Shown here one piece after another: positions 59,232 to 64,000 of a stretch of DNA of 64,000 bases (within the stretch, counting starts at the first letter, position 1; each line of letters opens with the position of its first letter). The position numbers were made by a program, and so were the translations under genes. The notes under the pieces are model-generated. The model was not told where the DNA came from and did not search any database. It saw nothing but the letters and a program-made list of their open reading frames with translations. The stretch comes from Chloroflexota bacterium. Its GTDB lineage: Bacteria > Chloroflexota > Dormibacteria > Dormibacterales > Dormibacteraceae. The DNA lies in contig VBIW01000037.1 in the NCBI GenBank assembly GCA_005880915.1, forward strand, positions 1 to 64,000, in the 5' to 3' direction.

Positions 59232-59612
59232 TTAGAGCGCGGCTTCTTTCAGCATTCGCTCGCGCGAGCGCGCGAACAGCGGGATCACTTGGGCAGGTCC
59301 GCGACTGATGCACGCCTGGTCCATGAGCGCGGCTTGCGCGTCATAGATGATCTCCATCACCTGCTCGGGCCGGCGTTCGCGACCAAGTCGCGCCGGCAGT
59401 TGGGGATGTGCTTGCCGAAGCACTGTCATCAACCTGGGGATCAACCAGCCAGGGACGATCTTGACTTGCTGCACCAGGCATTCTTCAACCCAGAAGAGCA
59501 GCTCATCCGATTCCTGCAGCAAGCGTCGAGGTGTCATCGCGCGAGTACGGCGTCGATGCCATCGCCGATACCTGTCCTGCTCCTCGATAGTCTGCTGAAG
59601 CATGGGCTCCAA
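59232..59612 (-). CDS. Hypothetical protein, 126 residues
   Basis: The product is rich in Arg and Glu and predicted helical (LLQESDELLFWVEECLVQQ, RPEQVMEIIYDAQAALMD). No family is recognised. It lies 7 bases upstream of the PHP gene and 9 bases downstream of another unknown gene on the same strand. Confidence 0.6.
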   Translation of the reverse strand: MEPMLQQTIEEQDRYRRWHRRRTRAMTPRRLLQESDELLFWVEECLVQQVKIVPGWLIPRLMTVLRQAHPQLPARLGRERRPEQVMEIIYDAQAALMDQACISRGPAQVIPLFARSRERMLKEAAL

Positions 59613-59621
59613 CCCACTATA

Positions 59622-60200
59622 TCAGTGACCTACCGCAGTCCTTGCTCTTGATGGATAGCAAAGAGTTCGCCATCCCCCGGCAGCGGGAACGAGGTGGACC
59701 TGACGGTCGAAAGTCCACTCTTTCCACTGCTGACGCACTCGGTATCGCATGACCAAACGCGCCACGTTGTTGTACGTGCGCTGATGCAATTGGTCAGTCC
59801 AGCTCTCGAGCACGGTGACGCTTGCCACCTGCATGTCGAGTATCTCCAGCCACTCGTCGAGCCGCGGCATCTCCCGAATGAAGTTCTGTAGCCCGCCCCA
59901 TGCCCGCTGGGCGTCTTCGGCGATCATCTCCCACATCTCGTCAAAGCGTCCTTCCGAATGCAGCCTCATGAACCGCATCTCGATCGTGGCGGGCGTCGCG
60001 GAAGCCGGGGGCGGCGGTCGAAGGGGTTCGATGGGCGGCGGTATGGCGGCGAATGCCCCAGCCATTCCGGTGCCCACCGAAGCGCTGACGAACCGGCCGA
60101 AGTCGTCTGCCGGCCAGGTCGTGAACTGGCCGGCGAGCCGCAAAAAGAACGTTTCCACGACCGGCCAGCGTCTGAGCGGTCGAAAAATCTTCTTGACCAT
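59622..60200 (-). CDS. Hypothetical protein, 192 residues
   Basis: From ATG at 60200 the product has a basic start (MVKKIFRPLRRW), a Pro-rich segment (IPPPIEPLRPPPPASAT) and a C-terminal region (about 80-185) containing FMRLHSEGRFDEMWEMIAED and LVMRYRVRQQWKEW that could be an NTF2-like fold. No catalytic motif is seen. The open frame extends upstream without homology. It opens the minus-strand group that runs to the macro gene. Confidence 0.6.
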   Translation of the reverse strand: MVKKIFRPLRRWPVVETFFLRLAGQFTTWPADDFGRFVSASVGTGMAGAFAAIPPPIEPLRPPPPASATPATIEMRFMRLHSEGRFDEMWEMIAEDAQRAWGGLQNFIREMPRLDEWLEILDMQVASVTVLESWTDQLHQRTYNNVARLVMRYRVRQQWKEWTFDRQVHLVPAAGGWRTLCYPSRARTAVGH

Positions 60201-60443
60201 TGGCGCTAGATGTTGTGTGATCTCCCCAGACTGTATACAGAATGTGGATAACCCGCAAGTCCTGGCGCAGTCGAGGATGCCGGCAAAGTGCCCGCTCGAG
60301 GCGGCCGCGAGCTCGCGCCGCCGGCTCCAGTCAGGGGTGCGGCCGGCCGCGGCGCTGGTCGGGGACATGGATCATGGCCGTCCGGACAAGGTCCAGAGGG
60401 TGATCCGGATCGGGATCACCGCCTGGCGGGTGAGCCCCCGCCC
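60201..60443. promoter_or_regulatory. Intergenic region with palindrome, DnaA box and two hairpins
   Basis: The 243-base gap holds the 10-bp palindrome CTGTATACAG (60231-60240), a perfect DnaA box TGTGGATAA (60243-60251), and the inverted repeats GGTGATCC/GGATCACC (60399-60420) and GGCGGG/CCCGCC (60425-60442). The last two lie just past the stop of the Fe-S gene and may end its transcript. The palindrome sits upstream of the hypothetical gene at 59622-60200 and could be an operator. Confidence 0.5.
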
Positions 60444-60839
60444 TCAGCGAATGGTCATGCGCCGGACCACCGCCGCAACTTCTTCGAGCGGTAGTCCCAC
60501 CGGACAAACAGCGGACGCAGCCGCCAGGTCAGGTGCGTCACCGGCCAAGTCGGAGGACGCCTCGCCGAGTCGCGCGTAGAGACGAATATAAGAGGAAGCG
60601 AGATCGGGCAGCCGCGTCTTCCCGATGCGGCCGGCAGCGAGTGCACATAGGCCGCAGTTGATGCACGTCACAAGGCGGGGATGACGTTCGCGCTCCGCAG
60701 GAGTGATGGCTCGAATGCCGTCCGAAGAGTACGTCTCGAGCAGCGCAGCGAGCTGTGGTCGCGGACGTCGCAGGCGCCGGCGCGCGAGGTGAACTCCGTA
60801 GGCCCAGGCGAGCTTGGCCAGTGAATCGGTGCGCGCCAT
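60444..60839 (-). CDS. Small ferredoxin-like Fe-S protein next to glycerol-3-phosphate dehydrogenase
   Basis: The 131-residue protein has CINCGLC (Cys59, Cys62, Cys65) and a distant VCPVG (Cys112), the CxxCxxC...CP set expected for one 4Fe-4S cluster. The N-terminus is basic and the rest helical. It is 1 base from the glycerol-3-phosphate dehydrogenase gene on the same strand. It may pass electrons from that enzyme in place of GlpC, although it lacks the second cluster and the CCG domains of GlpC. Confidence 0.75.
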   Translation of the reverse strand: MARTDSLAKLAWAYGVHLARRRLRRPRPQLAALLETYSSDGIRAITPAERERHPRLVTCINCGLCALAAGRIGKTRLPDLASSYIRLYARLGEASSDLAGDAPDLAAASAVCPVGLPLEEVAAVVRRMTIR

Positions 60840-60840
60840 C

Positions 60841-62487
60841 TCAGCGCTCGATCCGCATCAGCCCGCGCATGGCGCCTTGTGCCAGCTCTTCCTGCGCCCA
60901 TCCTGCATGGGGCAGGACGGGAGCCCTTCCCAACCACGCGCCGCGAGCGAATTCGCGCGCTGCGTCGAACCTCTGCATCGCGCTCCAGCCGAGCTCTCTG
61001 CCGACAACCTCTGCGGCGCGCAAGATGCATCCCGCGCCCGCGCAAGGTCCTGCCGCAACTCCCACGCGCCGAAAAGCATCCGCCAGCGTGTGCACCTGCT
61101 CGTGGCGCGCGGCATATATCAGCTCGGCTTCCGTGACGGGTTCGCACCGGCACAGGATCCGTGACGACATGGTCGACTGTGCGCCCTGACCGCGCGCGGC
61201 GCCCTCGTCGAGCACCTTCTCCGCATTCGAGCCATGCCGGCCCTGCAGCTTGATCACCGCAAGCGCCGGAATTCCGCAGCGAGATGCCAGATCGGAGGCA
61301 GGCTCAGGGTCGGATTCGTTTCCGGGCAGGGGCCGGGTCGCGGTCGTGCATGGCGCCTGGTGTCCCAGCCTTCGGCAGACTGCGTCGGACGTCTCTTCGG
61401 CCATCAGGCGGTACATCGAGAGCTTGCCGCCCGCGATCGTGATGAAACCGTCGGCTCCCGACGCGGAGTGGTCGATCACCGCGTACCGCCGCGAGAGCTC
61501 GTCCTCATAACGCCGCCACTTGAACAACGTTGGCCGGACACCAGTCGTGGTTCGCACCGGCCGGTAGTCCCGGATCGCCGGGAAAACACGTTCGAATCCC
61601 TGCAGCAGGTACTCGACCTCGTCCTCCATCACGTCGACGGAATCGAGGTCGCCGTAGAAGTCGTCGTCGGTCGTGCCGAGCAGGGTGAACCCGGCGTGGG
61701 CCACCATCAGCAGGTCGCGTCCGTCGATCGATTCCGCGCTGATCGAGAAATTCGAGATGCGATGCGGGTAGACGATGTGAATGCCTTTGGCGGGTCTGAG
61801 GTCGACCTTGACGCCGGCCATGGCGCCGACCTCGGGCGACCATGGGCCTGTCGCATTGACCACCACGCGGGCGCGCGCTTCAGAACTTGCGCCGTCCCGT
61901 CCTCTGTAGCGCACACCGATCACCTTCCCACCGTCTCGGATGAGCTCGGTCACGCGGGTGTGGTTGAGCGCGCGAGCGCCGTGCGCCATAGCGTCCTGGA
62001 CGTTGGCATAGACGAGCCGGTGCGGATCGACGCCCCATTCCTCCATGGTCACGGCCGCGATCACGTCAGGCGACAGTCCGGGCTCGGCCTGGCGCGCCTC
62101 GGCTGCGGTGAGGCGCCGGTGCGGGTGCGCCTTCTTCAATGGCTGGAACCGGTCGTAAACCTCCATCGCCGTTTCCATCCGCTCGATGTTGTTCCGGTCG
62201 TGAGGCAGGACCGGGATGATGAAGACGACCCGGTAGACGAGGTTCCGCGCGATCGTGACGATGTGCCCGGCATCGATGCACGACCGGCGCGTGGTGTCCC
62301 AGTCATACTCGAGATAGCGAGGACCGCCGTGGATCATCCAGCTCGAAGCACCGCTGGTGCCCGCCCCCCAGTCGCCTTTCTCGAGCAGGAGGACGGATAA
62401 GCCGCGCAGCGATAGGTCGCGCGCGACGCCGGCACCGGTCACACCGCCGCCGATAACCACCACGTCGTGCGCGCTCGGCGCGGTCAC
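60841..62487 (-). CDS. FAD-dependent glycerol-3-phosphate dehydrogenase (GlpA/GlpD type)
   Basis: The 548-residue protein has the FAD motif VVIGGGVTGAGVARDLSLRG, SSWMIHGGPRYLEY, and the substrate region. Its C-terminus carries a BFD-like 2Fe-2S domain with CRCEPVTE and GPCAGAGC, as in GlpA. It oxidises glycerol 3-phosphate to dihydroxyacetone phosphate at the membrane. Start at 62487; it precedes the small Fe-S gene. Confidence 0.93.
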   Translation of the reverse strand: MTAPSAHDVVVIGGGVTGAGVARDLSLRGLSVLLLEKGDWGAGTSGASSWMIHGGPRYLEYDWDTTRRSCIDAGHIVTIARNLVYRVVFIIPVLPHDRNNIERMETAMEVYDRFQPLKKAHPHRRLTAAEARQAEPGLSPDVIAAVTMEEWGVDPHRLVYANVQDAMAHGARALNHTRVTELIRDGGKVIGVRYRGRDGASSEARARVVVNATGPWSPEVGAMAGVKVDLRPAKGIHIVYPHRISNFSISAESIDGRDLLMVAHAGFTLLGTTDDDFYGDLDSVDVMEDEVEYLLQGFERVFPAIRDYRPVRTTTGVRPTLFKWRRYEDELSRRYAVIDHSASGADGFITIAGGKLSMYRLMAEETSDAVCRRLGHQAPCTTATRPLPGNESDPEPASDLASRCGIPALAVIKLQGRHGSNAEKVLDEGAARGQGAQSTMSSRILCRCEPVTEAELIYAARHEQVHTLADAFRRVGVAAGPCAGAGCILRAAEVVGRELGWSAMQRFDAAREFARGAWLGRAPVLPHAGWAQEELAQGAMRGLMRIER

Positions 62488-62497
62488 GTGCGGGATA

Positions 62498-64000
62498 CTA
62501 GTGCGCCGCGCTGGCCGCCTCGTGCTCTTTCTGGAATTCTTCGATGATCGCCTTGGCCAGATGCGCGGGCATCTCGTCGTAATGCGAGAACCTCTGTTGA
62601 AATGAGCCTCGGCCCTGAGTTATCGAGCGCAGGTCGAGGGCAAATCGCAGCATCTCGTGCGCCGGCACCGTCGCGTGCACTTTCTGGTATCCGTCGTCGG
62701 GCTCAGTGCCGAGGATCTTGCCGCGCCGGCCGTTCACGTCGGACATGATGTCGCCCAAATTCTTCTCTGGCACGCGGATGTCGGCCTCCACGACCGGCTC
62801 CAGGAGCACCGGGCCCGCGTCCAGGGCTGCCCTTCGGATGGCCATCGAGCCGGCGATCTGGAAGGCCATGTCATTCGAGTCGACCGCGTGGTATTTGCCG
62901 TCGACGAGAGTCACCTTGACATCGACCATCGGATAGCCCGCAACCACACCCTTGGCCATGTTGTCGACGATGCCCTTCTGCACCGAGGCGCGGAAGTTTT
63001 GCGGGATTGCGCCCCCGAAGATCTTGTCCTCCCAGACGAAACCCTCGCCGCGCTTGGTCGGTGAGACCTCGATCACGCAGATTCCGTACTGGCCGTGGCC
63101 GCCGGACTGCTTCACGTGCCGGCCCTCGGCTCGACTGTGGCCCGAGACGGTTTCGCGATACGCGACGCGTGGCACCTGGGTCGATGCCTCCACTCCGTAC
63201 TTGCGCTTGAGCTTCTCGAGGGTCACGTCCAGATGCACGTCGCCGAGCCCGGCGATGACCAGCTGCTTGGTCTCCTCGACCCGTTCCACGTGCAGGGTCG
63301 GGTCCTCTTCGCTGAGCCGTGCCAGGCCGCTCGAGATCTTCTCCTCGTCGCCGCGGGACTTGGGCGTGATGGCCACGCTGTAAGCCGGCCCGGGCAGCTC
63401 GAGCGGAGGTAGCGGACCGCCGTCCTTCATCCCGAGCGTGTCGCCGGTCAGCGTGTGGGCGAGCTTCGTGGCGGCGCCGATATCGCCGGCCCGTACCTCA
63501 GAAGCCGCGACGTGCTCCTTGCCGCGCGGGTAGAAGATCTGGGCGAGCCGCTCTTCGCCGCCGCGGCTGAGGTTGGGGAGATGGGCGTCGGCCGTTACAG
63601 CACCGGCGACCACCTTGAAGTAGCTCACCCGACCGAACTGATCGCCGCCGGTGCTGAACACGAACGCCTTGACGGGCTTGTCCGGCTCCGCCTCTGGCGG
63701 CGGCATCAGCTCGGCGACGGCGGACATCAGGGTGCGCACGCCGAGCAGCTTCGTCGCCGAGCAGCACAGAACCGGGGCGACCTTGCCTTCGAGAATCCCC
63801 TCGCGCAGACCCCGCTGGATCTCCTCCTCGCTCAGAGTGCCTGCGTCGAGGTACTTCTCGAGCAGCGAGTCGTCGCTCTCGGCGGCCGCCTCGATGAGCT
63901 GGCCGCGGTACTCCTCGACGCGCTGTTTCATGTCGTCGGGGATCGGGACCTCGCTTCCCTTGCCGTCCTCGGTGGTGACGAACGCCTTCAGATGAAGCAG
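62498..64000 (-). CDS. Elongation factor G-like protein, N-terminus outside the window
   Basis: The coding frame is open to the last base, so the GTPase domain is missing. The visible 500 residues include the end of domain I (EYRGQLIEAAAESDDSLLEK), domain II (FVFSTGGDQFGRVSYFKVVA), domain III, domain IV (YGVEASTQVPRVAYRETV, GGHGQYGICVIEV) and domain V (GRRGKILGTEPDD). Sequence features fit the EF-G-like group (often called FusA2) rather than canonical FusA. It ends HLAKAIIEEFQKEHEAASAA. It may function in translation under special conditions. Confidence 0.9.
   Translation of the reverse strand: MLHLKAFVTTEDGKGSEVPIPDDMKQRVEEYRGQLIEAAAESDDSLLEKYLDAGTLSEEEIQRGLREGILEGKVAPVLCCSATKLLGVRTLMSAVAELMPPPEAEPDKPVKAFVFSTGGDQFGRVSYFKVVAGAVTADAHLPNLSRGGEERLAQIFYPRGKEHVAASEVRAGDIGAATKLAHTLTGDTLGMKDGGPLPPLELPGPAYSVAITPKSRGDEEKISSGLARLSEEDPTLHVERVEETKQLVIAGLGDVHLDVTLEKLKRKYGVEASTQVPRVAYRETVSGHSRAEGRHVKQSGGHGQYGICVIEVSPTKRGEGFVWEDKIFGGAIPQNFRASVQKGIVDNMAKGVVAGYPMVDVKVTLVDGKYHAVDSNDMAFQIAGSMAIRRAALDAGPVLLEPVVEADIRVPEKNLGDIMSDVNGRRGKILGTEPDDGYQKVHATVPAHEMLRFALDLRSITQGRGSFQQRFSHYDEMPAHLAKAIIEEFQKEHEAASAAH

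Overview
The window is a high-GC bacterial chromosome segment covering the replication-origin neighbourhood (rpmH, rnpA, yidD, yidC, jag on one side; dnaA, dnaN, recF, a DciA-type gene on the other; parAB, gyrB and gyrA nearby). Several traits point to a deep-branching Terrabacteria lineage such as Dormibacterota, Chloroflexota or a basal actinobacterium: a DUF721/DciA gene next to recF, a split glycine decarboxylase (gcvPA/gcvPB), a MurE variant next to folP/folK, an MshA-like glycosyltransferase, a DUF5679 zinc-ribbon gene and many genes with a -10 box directly before the start codon. The lineage is an inference; no rRNA or tRNA gene was seen.

Layout. 1-9.5 kb: end of a PiT phosphate transporter, a Nudix hydrolase, thiamine genes thiG-thiE-thiS, a MurE-like ligase, folP-folK, an atypical response regulator, a FemAB-type aminoacyltransferase with a histidine phosphatase, and a DUF4388 protein. 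9.5-17 kb: an Ig-like lipoprotein, an MshA-like glycosyltransferase, a membrane cytochrome c, an MGDG-synthase-like glycosyltransferase and a UvrD-type helicase-nuclease. 17-24 kb: the origin block. 24-31 kb: an M16 peptidase, then a minus-strand run NfeD - slipin - CPBP protease - parA - parB - lepB. 31-36 kb: a short sigma-like gene followed by gcvT-gcvH-gcvPA-gcvPB. 36-43 kb: gyrB-plsX-fabF-gyrA. 43-51 kb: a signalling island with two histidine kinases, several response regulators, a GAF-LuxR regulator and an unusual HD-GYP to MFS fusion; the last part looks lower in GC than its surroundings. 51-64 kb: an AI-2E family permease, a phosphoesterase, a GT87-GT2 fusion, two TrkA-type proteins, DUF5679, a macro domain protein, a PfkB kinase, a PHP phosphoesterase, glycerol-3-phosphate dehydrogenase with a small Fe-S partner, and the C-terminal part of an EF-G-like GTPase.

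The most interesting signals are: (1) apparent ATC start codons at rpmH, yidC and the CPBP protease gene; (2) a regular spacing (9 or 6 nt) between -10 boxes and start codons in at least eight genes, suggesting leaderless transcription; (3) the HD-GYP-MFS fusion preceded by a 312-nt gap with nested hairpins and a 23-codon reading frame; (4) a response regulator with Glu in place of the phospho-acceptor Asp; (5) GC-rich palindromic repeats that have entered gene ends, one of them extending ThiS beyond its essential C-terminal Gly-Gly.
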